Assembly: GCA_050050115.1 (NCBI GenBank)
Contig: JASFUX010000149.1
Span: 1 to 8,805, forward strand
DNA: 8,805 bases
Source: JASFUX01 sp050050115
GTDB lineage: Bacteria > Pseudomonadota > Alphaproteobacteria > Caulobacterales > Maricaulaceae
Direction of reading: 5' to 3'
Position numbers and translations under genes: made by a program. This document shows, piece by piece, positions 1 through 6,288 of the stretch. Every line of letters begins with the position of its first letter. Position 1 is the stretch's first letter. Under the pieces are notes generated by a model that worked only from the letters and a program-made list of their open reading frames with translations, was not told the DNA's origin and did no database searches.

Positions 1-531
1 GCGCATGACTACGCCACCTTGAAGCTCTCTTTAAAGGCGCACCCGGTCAGCTTCTTCCGCCCCGAGTTCGACGCGCGGCGCGTGACCCGCTGCGAAGAGC
101 TGACTGAGGCGCGCGACAAATCCTACGTGCGCGTCTCCGGCCTCGTCCTGGTGCGCCAGCGGCCGGGCACGGCGAGCGGGGTGATTTTCTGCACGCTCGA
201 GGACGAAACCGGCATCGCCAACATCATCGTCTGGCCGAAGGTGTTCGAGCGCTACCGCAAAACGGTGATGCGCAGCCGCTTCCTCATGGTCGAAGGCCGG
301 GTGCAGAAGGAAGGCCTCGTCATCCACGTGGTCGCCGAGAAGCTGATCGACCTCTCCGAGCGCCTCGCCGATCTCGCCGACGGGAGCGCGGACGACCACG
401 ACTTCGCCTCGAACGCCGACGAAGCCCGGTCGGGACGAACCGAGGACCCGCGCGCCATCGCGGCGCGCAAGCTCGCCGCGCGCCGCGCCCGCGCCGAAGC
501 GATCACGCCGAAGTCGCGGGACTTCCACTGA
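1..531 (+). CDS. dnaE2: Error-prone DNA polymerase DnaE2, C-terminal part (5' end outside window)
   Basis: This is the last 176 codons of a C-family DNA polymerase alpha subunit of the DnaE2 (ImuC) type, which carries out translesion synthesis in the SOS response together with ImuA and ImuB. The frame is open from base 1, so the apparent TTG at 19 is an internal Leu codon. The fragment begins with the segment LSLKAHPVSFFR, a hallmark of the region just before the OB fold. The OB-fold domain spans about fragment residues 42-115 (VRVSGLVLVRQRPGTASGV, then FCTLEDETGIANIIVWPKVF). A charged linker follows, then the tail SRDFH that is characteristic of DnaE2 and not of replicative DnaE. The catalytic palm lies outside the window, so activity cannot be judged. 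imuA/imuB would be expected further upstream. aroC starts 123 bp downstream and is probably transcribed separately. The identification is firm. Confidence 0.92.
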   Translation, partial: AHDYATLKLSLKAHPVSFFRPEFDARRVTRCEELTEARDKSYVRVSGLVLVRQRPGTASGVIFCTLEDETGIANIIVWPKVFERYRKTVMRSRFLMVEGRVQKEGLVIHVVAEKLIDLSERLADLADGSADDHDFASNADEARSGRTEDPRAIAARKLAARRARAEAITPKSRDFH

Positions 532-654
532 ACCGGCCCTCAGCGGATCGGTGCGTAATGGTTCCGCAACCCTCCGCAATTGGAGTATGTCTCGCCCGAG
601 AGGAAACGAGCCGCGCCGCAAGCCCGCGCAGCACACGACTGGAAAAGACGCCGC

Positions 655-1788
655 ATGAGCTACAACACCTTCGGCCGCCTGTTCCGCTTCACCACGTGGG
701 GAGAGTCCCACGGGGCTGCGATCGGCTGCGTGGTCGACGGGGTTCCGCCCGGCCTTCCGCTGACCGAGGCCGACATCCAGCCCTTCCTCGACGCGCGCGC
801 GCCGGGCGGTTCGAAATACGTCACCCAGCGCAAGGAGCCCGATCAGGTGAAGATCCTCTCGGGCGTCTTCGAGGACGAGAACACAGACGGCCAAGTGACC
901 ACCGGCGCGCCGATCTCGCTGATCATCGAGAACGTTGATCAGCGCAGCAAAGACTATTCGGAAATCGCCCAGCAGTACCGCCCCGGCCACGCCGACTTCA
1001 CCTACGACGCTAAGTACGGTGTGCGCGACTATCGCGGCGGCGGCCGATCGAGCGCGCGCGAGACCGCGATGCGCGTCGCCGCCGGCGCGATCGCACGGAA
1101 GATCCTCGGCCCCGAGGTGGGCATCCGCGCGGCGCTCGTCTCGATCGGCGGCGACGAGGTCGACCGCGCCGCCTGGCACTGGGACGTCTGCGGACAAAAC
1201 CCGTTCTGGTGCCCCGACCCGGCCGCGGCCGAGCGCTGGGCGAGCCAGCTCGACGAGGTGCGCAAAGCCGGATCATCCGTCGGCGCGGTGATCGAAGCGC
1301 ACGCCGAAGGCGTGCCCGCGGGCTGGGGCGCGCCGGTTTACGCCAAGCTCGACGCCGATCTCGCCGGGGCGATGATGAGCATCAACGCGGCCAAGGGCGT
1401 CGAAATCGGCTCGGGCTTTGCGCTCGGCGCGATGCGCGGCGAGGACGCCGCGGACGAAATGCGCGCCCAGGAAAGCGGCGGCGCCAACGCCTTCGCGCCC
1501 CAGTTCCTATCCAATCACAACGGCGGCGTGCTCGGCGGCATCTCCTCGGGCCAGCCGGTGGTCGTCCGCGTGGCGATCAAGCCGACCTCATCGATCCTGA
1601 CTCCGAAGCAGTCGGTCAGCCGCAGCGGCGAGAACGTCGAGACCCGCACCAAGGGCCGCCACGACCCCTGCGTGGGGATTCGCGGCGCGCCGGTGGCCGA
1701 AGCGATGCTCGCCTGCGTCCTCGCAGACCATTTTTTGCTGCATCGGGCGCAAACCGGCCGCGAAGGGCCGATTTGGCGATCTTCGTGA
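655..1788 (+). CDS. aroC: Chorismate synthase
   Basis: Chorismate synthase (377 aa) catalyses the last shikimate-pathway step in the cytosol. It converts 5-enolpyruvylshikimate-3-phosphate to chorismate by anti-1,4-elimination of phosphate, using reduced FMN. All family signatures are visible: TTWGESHG with catalytic His19, RPGHAD with His112, GGGRSSARET at 128-137 (FMN/substrate binding), SNHNGGVLGGISSGQP at 286-301, and GRHDPCVGIRGAPVAEAM at 334-351. Length is normal for the family. The ATG at 655 is chosen because MSYNTFGRLFRFTTWGESHG is the canonical N-terminus and a weak purine-rich site (GGAAAAGA, 641-648) sits 6 nt upstream. The frame stays open back to 580, but that extension has no conserved residues. 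It stands alone among genes of unrelated function, as is common for aroC. No clear terminator follows it. Confidence 0.97.
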   Translation: MSYNTFGRLFRFTTWGESHGAAIGCVVDGVPPGLPLTEADIQPFLDARAPGGSKYVTQRKEPDQVKILSGVFEDENTDGQVTTGAPISLIIENVDQRSKDYSEIAQQYRPGHADFTYDAKYGVRDYRGGGRSSARETAMRVAAGAIARKILGPEVGIRAALVSIGGDEVDRAAWHWDVCGQNPFWCPDPAAAERWASQLDEVRKAGSSVGAVIEAHAEGVPAGWGAPVYAKLDADLAGAMMSINAAKGVEIGSGFALGAMRGEDAADEMRAQESGGANAFAPQFLSNHNGGVLGGISSGQPVVVRVAIKPTSSILTPKQSVSRSGENVETRTKGRHDPCVGIRGAPVAEAMLACVLADHFLLHRAQTGREGPIWRSS

Positions 1789-1874
1789 CCTCGCCAACGT
1801 GCTGATAAAGCGCACTTTTCTATTTCGTGCACAACCTAGAACCGAGCGTCTGCTCTGTTTCTAATTTAACGCTG

Positions 1875-1902
1875 TTTACTTCGGCCGCATATCGTTTATA
1901 GT
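1875..1902 (+). promoter_or_regulatory. Candidate sigma-70 promoter for the copper-monooxygenase fusion gene
   Basis: TTTACT (1875-1880) and TATAGT (1897-1902) are separated by 16 bp. They lie in an unusually AT-rich stretch of an otherwise GC-rich window, 65 bp before the start codon at 1967. The boxes match the TTGACA/TATAAT consensus at 4/6 and 5/6 positions. Transcription would start near 1909, giving a leader of about 58 nt that contains the ribosome-binding site GGGAGGA (1954-1960). This is a sequence-pattern call only. Confidence 0.42.
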
Positions 1903-1966
1903 AAAACTACGAGGATCGGGCGGAGGCGTCCGATCTCGTCTGCTCGCAGGTTCGGGAGGAATTCTC

Positions 1967-3928
1967 ATGCGTCGTATGATCGCGCTCATGTCGACCACCG
2001 CGCTGCTCGCCGCTGCGCCGGCGGCCGCCGACTACGTCGACGACTTTCAGTTGACTGACCAGTTCGGCAAAGCACAAGACCTTTACTACTTCGAAGACGC
2101 CGCGGCGGTCGTGATCCTCTCGACGGTGGTGGGCGACGAAGCGTCCGCGGCGAACGCGGTCGCGCTGCAGGCGCTGGCGGACAGCTACGCTGAGCAAGGC
2201 GTCGAGTTCTTCATGATCAACTCGGAGAACGCCGACGATCGCGACGAGATCGCCGCGCAAGCCGAAGCCCTCGGCCTGACGGTTCCGGTTTTGAAGGATG
2301 AGCTGCAGCTCATCGGCGGCTCGCTCGGCGTCGAACGCGCGGGCGAAGTGTTTGTGGTCAATCCGGCGGACGGCTGGGAGATCGCCTACCACGGCCCGAT
2401 GGGCGACACGCTCACGGCGGCGCTCGATGCGGTGGTCGCCGGCGAAGCGGTCGAAACGCCGATGGTCGAAGTGACTGAAGGCGCCTGGATCGAGTTCCCC
2501 TCCCGCGAGGGCGATCACTCGAACATCTCCTACGCCGAAGAGATCGCGCCGATCCTGATGGAAAACTGCGTGTCTTGCCACCAGCCGGGTTCGATCGGCC
2601 CGTGGCACATGATCAGCTATGAAAACGTGCGCGGCTTCGCGCCGATGATGCGCGAAGTGCTGCGCACCCGCCGGATGCCGCCCTACCACGCCGACCCCCA
2701 AGTCGGCCGCGACCTGGCCCACAACCGGTTCATGGACGCCGCGGACGTCACCACGCTCGTCAACTGGATCGAAGCCGGCGCCCCGCGCGGCGAAGGCGAA
2801 GACCCGCTGCTCACGCAAGTGACCGAGGCCCCCGAATGGCCGCTGGGCGAGCCGGACCTCATCCTTGAGATTCCCGGCTACGACGTTCCGGCGACCGGCG
2901 TCGTCGACTATCAGTATCCTTACGTCGAATGGCCGCTTGAGGAAGGCCGCTGGCTGAAGGCGACGACGATCCGCGCCGGGTCGCGCGAGACCGTGCACCA
3001 CGTGCTCTCGGGCCACATCTCGGGCATTCCGGACGCCGGCGAGGAGCATATCGGCCGCTGGGAAGCCAACATGGGCGGCTATGCCGTCGGCGCCGAGTCG
3101 CTGATCGCGCCCGAAGACTGGGGCGTCTACGTCCCGGCCGGCGGCTCGATCGGCTATCAGATGCACTATACGCCGGTCGGCCGCGAAGTGACCGACGTGA
3201 CGACCGTCGGCTACTACTTCTACGACGAAGGCGAAGAGCCCACCTACATCCTCCACGACAGCGTGATCGCCGACTTCTCGATCATGCTGCCGCCCAACAC
3301 GGCGCGGCATGAGGAAGTGGCCTACATGGAGTTCCCCGAGGACGCGCTGCTTTACGGGGCCTTCCCCCACGCGCACTACCGCGGACAAAGCTCCACCCTC
3401 ACCCTGATCCATCCGGACGGGACCGAGGAGATGGTCCTTTCGCTGCCGAAGTACGACTTCAACTGGCAGCGGCTCTATGAGTTCGCCGAGCCCGTCCTCG
3501 TCGAAGCCGGCTCCAAGCTCGTTGCGCGTTACGAGTACGACAACTCAGCCCGCAACGAGGCCAATCCGGATCCGGACGCGACGATCACCTGGGGCGATCA
3601 ATCGTTCGAGGAAATGCTCTATACGGCGATCCGCTATCGCTGGGTCGACGAAACGATCGATAACCGCGTCGACTACGATGAGCGGATGAACCAGACGCGG
3701 ATCATCGGCATCCTCGACGACGACCTCGACGGCCTCATCCAACAGGCCGAGCTCCGGCCGATCGATCGCGGACTGGAAGCCATCAGCGCGAACTTCGCGG
3801 CGTTCGATCAGGACGGCGACGGCGCTCTCAACCCGGCTGAGTTCGGCGGCGCGCAGCAGTACCTGCGCGAACAGGCAAGGCAGCAACAAGAAGCGGCCGC
3901 CGAGAATACGGACTCTGCAAGCGAGTAG
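1967..3928 (+). CDS. Secreted thioredoxin-fold / cytochrome c-like / copper type II monooxygenase / EF-hand fusion protein
   Basis: This is a 653-residue exported multidomain protein. Residues 1-21 form a Sec signal peptide with likely cleavage AAA|D. Residues 23-165 resemble a redoxin (AhpC/TSA-like) fold but contain no cysteine. Residues 190-280 are a cytochrome c-like segment with one heme site CVSCH (Cys201, Cys204, His205) and RRMPPYHADP, whose Met237 is a candidate distal heme ligand. Residues 290-560 match the two-domain peptidylglycine-hydroxylase/dopamine-hydroxylase copper fold. Its ligands can be assigned by motif: His344-His345 (TVHHVLSGH) and His400 (YQMHYTP) for CuH; His468 and His470 (FPHAHYRG) and Met550 (FEEM) for CuM. 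Two EF-hand loops follow, at 584-595 (DDDLDGLIQQAE) and 614-625 (DQDGDGALNPAE), with a Gln/Ala-rich tail. The start has a strong Shine-Dalgarno, GGGAGGA, 6 nt upstream. Related cytochrome–monooxygenase proteins occur in Acidobacteria, Planctomycetes and Proteobacteria without a known substrate. Predicted activity is periplasmic hydroxylation of a C-H bond using O2 and two electrons; the attached heme as electron entry is inference. It is a single-gene unit ending in a terminator. Confidence 0.87.
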   Translation: MRRMIALMSTTALLAAAPAAADYVDDFQLTDQFGKAQDLYYFEDAAAVVILSTVVGDEASAANAVALQALADSYAEQGVEFFMINSENADDRDEIAAQAEALGLTVPVLKDELQLIGGSLGVERAGEVFVVNPADGWEIAYHGPMGDTLTAALDAVVAGEAVETPMVEVTEGAWIEFPSREGDHSNISYAEEIAPILMENCVSCHQPGSIGPWHMISYENVRGFAPMMREVLRTRRMPPYHADPQVGRDLAHNRFMDAADVTTLVNWIEAGAPRGEGEDPLLTQVTEAPEWPLGEPDLILEIPGYDVPATGVVDYQYPYVEWPLEEGRWLKATTIRAGSRETVHHVLSGHISGIPDAGEEHIGRWEANMGGYAVGAESLIAPEDWGVYVPAGGSIGYQMHYTPVGREVTDVTTVGYYFYDEGEEPTYILHDSVIADFSIMLPPNTARHEEVAYMEFPEDALLYGAFPHAHYRGQSSTLTLIHPDGTEEMVLSLPKYDFNWQRLYEFAEPVLVEAGSKLVARYEYDNSARNEANPDPDATITWGDQSFEEMLYTAIRYRWVDETIDNRVDYDERMNQTRIIGILDDDLDGLIQQAELRPIDRGLEAISANFAAFDQDGDGALNPAEFGGAQQYLREQARQQQEAAAENTDSASE

Positions 3929-3956
3929 TTCCCGCTCTTAGAGCTCGGAACATTCA

Positions 3957-3991
3957 GCGCCCCCGGTCTCCCGCCGGGGGCGCTTTCTTTT
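3957..3991 (+). terminator. Rho-independent terminator of the fusion gene
   Basis: A perfect 10-bp GC stem, GCGCCCCCGG (3957-3966) paired with CCGGGGGCGC (3974-3983), encloses a 7-nt loop. It is followed directly by TTTCTTTT (3984-3991). It begins 28 nt after the stop codon of the monooxygenase fusion gene. This separates that gene from the cation-transporter gene downstream. Confidence 0.93.
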
Positions 3992-4061
3992 GCGTCGAAC
4001 GATTGACGGGCCGCGGCGCGCAAGCGCATGGGGACACGGGCCCCGCCGTTCACCAAAACCC

Positions 4062-4658
4062 ATGACGCACTCGCCGCCCACACAATCGTTCAAGCGCGCC
4101 GTGCTGTTCGTCGCGGTGCTCAATCTCGCCTACTTCGGCGTTGAGTTCGCCGCGGCCGCCGCGATCGGCTCGGTCTCATTGTTCGCCGACAGCATCGACT
4201 TTCTTGAGGACGCGTCGGTGAACCTCTTGATCCTCGTCGCGCTCGCCTGGTCGCCGGGAGCGCGGGCGCGGGTCGGCATGCTGCTCGCGGCGACTTTGAT
4301 GTTTCCCGCCGTCGCGACTCTTTGGACCGCCTGGGGGCAGTTCACCTCGCCAGCACCGCCCGAGCCGATCGCCTTGACCCTGACCGGCGGGGGCGCGCTC
4401 GTCGTCAACCTCGCTTGCGCGTTCGTCTTGGCGCGACATCACAAGACGGCGGGGAGCCTCTCGAAGGCCGCCTTCCTGTCGGCCCGCAACGACGCGATCG
4501 CAAACATCGCGATCATCGCAGCCGGGCTTCTGACTGCGGCCACCCTCTCGATCTGGCCGGATCTGATCGTGGGGCTCGCAATCGCCGCGATGAACGCGGA
4601 TGCGGCGCGTCAGGTCTGGTTCGCCGCACATCGCGAACACCGCCAGGCGGAGAGCTGA
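4062..4658 (+). CDS. Short CDF-like cation transporter (membrane part only)
   Basis: This 198-aa inner-membrane protein has about six hydrophobic helices, near 14-34, 38-60, 70-92, 103-125, 142-162 and 164-180. It belongs to the short cation-transporter branch of the cation diffusion facilitator superfamily, which exports divalent metals (Zn, Co, Cd and similar) by proton antiport. Helix 2 carries SLFADSIDFLEDAS with Asp43, Asp46 and Asp50; helix 5 carries SARNDAIANIA with Asn143-Asp144, the place where long CDF proteins have HxxxD. The C-terminal cytoplasmic metal-binding domain of full-length CDFs (about 90 aa) is absent, which is normal in this branch. The ATG at 4062 is chosen because the longer frame from 3990 begins inside the terminator T-tract. 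No good Shine-Dalgarno precedes it. TTGACG at 4003-4008 could be a -35 box but lacks a convincing -10. It converges with the VOC gene. The metal is unknown. Confidence 0.85.
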   Translation: MTHSPPTQSFKRAVLFVAVLNLAYFGVEFAAAAAIGSVSLFADSIDFLEDASVNLLILVALAWSPGARARVGMLLAATLMFPAVATLWTAWGQFTSPAPPEPIALTLTGGGALVVNLACAFVLARHHKTAGSLSKAAFLSARNDAIANIAIIAAGLLTAATLSIWPDLIVGLAIAAMNADAARQVWFAAHREHRQAES

Positions 4659-4695
4659 CAGACTCCGCCGACGATCCGGCGCGCGATGATTTGCG

Positions 4696-5064
4696 TCACT
4701 CGTACCAGATCTCGATTTGGTAGCCGTCCGGATCGCGCACATAGACATAGGGCAGTCCGGGCGCGAACTCGCCTCGATCGTCGATGGACGCGCCAAGCGC
4801 GTCGATGTCTTCGAGCGCCTGCTCGATGTTCTCCGGCCGCGGCAGACGAAAGCCGAAGTGCGCGATGCCGCCGCGCCCTCCCGCATTTTCAGGATCGAGA
4901 TCAAACGCGATGACGTCCTTCGAGCCGGGCGTTGAGACCTGAAGCTGCGCATCGCCGCGATAGACGACTTCGACGCCGAACAAGCGTTCGTAGAAGGCCA
5001 AGGTGCGATCAAGGTCTCTGACGGCGAGCGCGATGTGGGTCAGCCCGAACGTCGGCGTCGTCAT
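4696..5064 (-). CDS. VOC-fold metalloenzyme (glyoxalase/FosA/extradiol dioxygenase superfamily)
   Basis: This is a 122-aa cytoplasmic protein with no signal peptide and one complete vicinal-oxygen-chelate unit of two beta-alpha-beta-beta-beta modules. Module 1 is FGLTHIALAVRDLDRTLAFY (residues 6-25) and module 2 starts at IAHFGFRL (67-74). The likely metal ligands are His10, His69 and Glu118 (in QIEIWYE), with the His/His/Glu spacing expected of a single-unit VOC enzyme that works as a dimer. YVYVRDPDGYQIEI near the end is the usual superfamily signature. Possible chemistry includes isomerisation, thiol addition to an epoxide, or ring cleavage, and the sequence does not decide among them. The ATG at 5064 is preceded by AGGAGA, which overlaps the stop codon of the upstream gene (11 nt gap). 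The two are therefore probably co-transcribed and translationally linked. The open frame continues upstream to 5730, but that is a shadow of the neighbouring gene. Confidence 0.88.
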   Translation of the reverse strand: MTTPTFGLTHIALAVRDLDRTLAFYERLFGVEVVYRGDAQLQVSTPGSKDVIAFDLDPENAGGRGGIAHFGFRLPRPENIEQALEDIDALGASIDDRGEFAPGLPYVYVRDPDGYQIEIWYE

Positions 5065-5075
5065 TAGCGCGTCTC

Positions 5076-6116
5076 CTATTGGCCCTCGCCCGCGCCGGCG
5101 GCTCGCGCCTCGTCGAGCCGGGAGCCGCGCAAGATGCCTTCCATCGCGTAGTTGCCCTCGTGACAGGCGTATTCGTAGAGGCCGGCGCTCGGCCGGAACG
5201 GGATCTCGCCGCGCCACGTCTGGGAATAGAACCCCGGGTCGTCCACCTCGAACGCGTAAAGGATCTGATCGTCCGCGGTGCGGGTGAAGCGCTCGGTCAG
5301 AACGCCGTCCTCGGAAAACATGATCGAGCCGGCGCTGGCGTGCACGGGATGGATGTTGGTGGTCTCGACGACCAGCGTGTCGCCTTCCCACCAGCCGATC
5401 GAGTCGCCGAACCACGGCTTGATCGCCGCGTCGTTGTGTTCGGCGTTGAGGCGGACGATGCGCGCGTCGTGCACCATCTCGATCAGGATCATCACATGAT
5501 CCGGTGTCTGAACGATTTGGTAGTTCGAGTTGTAGATCGCGTCGAGCAGCACCGGCCCGCTCGTCGTCGAAAAGCCGATCAGGCACCGTTCGGACAAGGG
5601 CGCGGCTTCGGGGTCTGAGTAGTTCCCGCCCTCGGCGTAGCTGTATTCGCGGCGCGCCCGAACCGCGGCGGCCCGGGCCCGACCGTCCTCGCTCATCGGG
5701 ATCTGTCCGGTCTCGGGCTCGACGATCCACGAGGTGCGATACTTGCCGCCGACCTGCGCCAGCGAATCTCCCAGCTCCAGCCAGAAGGCGTTGTAGGGCT
5801 CGAACGCGAACGAGGCCGTCGTCGCATCGCCGGACGGCGGCGCCTCGTCGAGCGCGAGGTCCTGCGCCGCCGCCTCGCGGTTCTCCGCGGTGCGCCAGAC
5901 ATCGTCGGCGGCGAGGCGCGCGGCCGTTTCGGCGTCCACCTCAAGCGGCACGCTCGCCGGGCGGGTCAAATCGGTCGCCGACTGGTTCGTCCAGAACCCC
6001 TGGAGGTCCGGATGGCCGTATGCGGTGCGCGGCGGTTCGTAGCCGTCCTCTTGAGCGGCGGCCGGCGCGGCGCACATCACGAGCACGGCGGGCAATGCGC
6101 GAGCGAGCTGAGTCAT
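5076..6116 (-). CDS. Secreted protein of unnamed GHPDLQG / YEYACHEGNY family
   Basis: This is a 346-aa exported protein of unknown function. Residues 1-21 form a signal peptide (likely cleavage AAA|Q). Cys15 is not in a valid lipobox, so a soluble periplasmic or secreted product is expected. Landmarks that I recognise from a widespread, uncharacterised family in Acidobacteria and Proteobacteria are, in order: YGHPDLQGFWTN (33-44), SERCLIGF (176-182), YNSNYQIVQTPDHVMILIEM (195-214), VHDARIVRL (215-223), WFGDSIGWWEGDTLVVETTN (235-254), LTERFT (273-278), and YEYACHEGNYAMEGIL (314-329). The many conserved Trp, His and Asp residues and the repeated beta-strand pattern suggest a ligand-binding beta-rich fold. 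No catalytic motif can be named. Only Cys178 and Cys318 remain in the mature protein and may pair. The start at 6116 has a strong Shine-Dalgarno, GGAGGGAGGA. It is first in an operon with the VOC gene and divergent from the lipoprotein hydrolase. Confidence 0.85.
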   Translation of the reverse strand: MTQLARALPAVLVMCAAPAAAQEDGYEPPRTAYGHPDLQGFWTNQSATDLTRPASVPLEVDAETAARLAADDVWRTAENREAAAQDLALDEAPPSGDATTASFAFEPYNAFWLELGDSLAQVGGKYRTSWIVEPETGQIPMSEDGRARAAAVRARREYSYAEGGNYSDPEAAPLSERCLIGFSTTSGPVLLDAIYNSNYQIVQTPDHVMILIEMVHDARIVRLNAEHNDAAIKPWFGDSIGWWEGDTLVVETTNIHPVHASAGSIMFSEDGVLTERFTRTADDQILYAFEVDDPGFYSQTWRGEIPFRPSAGLYEYACHEGNYAMEGILRGSRLDEARAAGAGEGQ

Positions 6117-6145
6117 GCGATCCTCCCTCCGCGGGATGCTAGCAC

Positions 6146-6174
6146 GAACGTGGTTCAGACGTTGACCATTGTTC
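6146..6174. promoter_or_regulatory. Imperfect inverted repeat in the divergent intergenic region (possible operator)
   Basis: GAACGTGGT (6146-6154) and ACCATTGTTC (6165-6174) are near-complementary arms separated by 10 bp. A smaller pair, AACGT (6147-6151) and ACGTT (6159-6163), overlaps them. The site lies between two divergently transcribed genes, 30 bp upstream of the minus-strand start and more than 100 bp upstream of the plus-strand start. That is a typical place for a shared regulator site. It has no poly-T tract, so a terminator is unlikely. No regulator gene lies next to it. Confidence 0.25.
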
Positions 6175-6196
6175 GCCCCGCCGGCTCGCTTGGAGG

Positions 6197-6225
6197 GCGA
6201 CAGCGGCGCACGCGAAACCTATAGT
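6197..6225 (+). promoter_or_regulatory. Weak candidate promoter for the lipoprotein hydrolase
   Basis: GCGACA (6197-6202) and TATAGT (6220-6225) are spaced by 17 bp, 64 bp before the start codon at 6289. The -10 hexamer is identical to that of the candidate promoter at 1897-1902. The -35 match is only 4/6. A better -35 (TTGACC at 6162-6167) exists but has no -10 at the right distance. Confidence 0.3.
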
Positions 6226-6288
6226 GTCGCCCTCGCAGAAAACGCCAAGAACACTGGCCAAAGAATTTCAGACTGGGGAGAGGCTGTC

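Noticed and set aside
580..654. N-terminal extension of aroC from an upstream TTG
   Set aside because: The extension is basic and unconserved. The ATG at 655 begins exactly the canonical chorismate-synthase N-terminus.
31..1197. 388-codon open frame on the minus strand opposite dnaE2 and aroC
   Set aside because: It is a shadow of two securely identified plus-strand genes. High third-position GC suppresses stop codons on the opposite strand, and the product is low-complexity Arg/Ala/Val-rich with no motif.
1799..1825. Possible terminator of aroC (GTGC / GCAC followed by TTTTCTATTT)
   Set aside because: The stem has only four base pairs with a 9-nt loop, which is too weak to support a call despite the T-rich run.
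1907..3412. 501-codon minus-strand open frame opposite the fusion gene
   Set aside because: It lies almost entirely antisense to recognisable thioredoxin-like, heme and copper motifs. Its translation is a His/Arg/Asp-rich mirror with no recognisable domain or ribosome-binding site.
3990..4061. Upstream TTG start that would add 24 residues to the cation transporter
   Set aside because: The codon sits in the T-tract of the preceding terminator and the extra residues are not family-like. The ATG at 4062 gives the usual short N-terminus.
4666..4681. Short hairpin CGCCG / CGGCG between the convergent transporter and VOC genes
   Set aside because: It has only five base pairs with no T-tract. It could weakly aid termination but cannot be called.
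4176..5012. 278-codon minus-strand frame spanning the transporter and the VOC gene
   Set aside because: It is antisense to the transporter and out of frame with the VOC gene; its translation is Arg/Ser-rich and featureless.
5079..5618. 179-codon plus-strand frame inside the secreted-protein gene
   Set aside because: It is a shadow frame opposite strongly patterned minus-strand protein motifs.
6074..6116. Lipoprotein signal in the secreted GHPDLQG-family protein (Cys15)
   Set aside because: The residues before Cys15 read LVM, and Met at -1 is not accepted by signal peptidase II. A signal peptidase I site, AAA|Q, follows.
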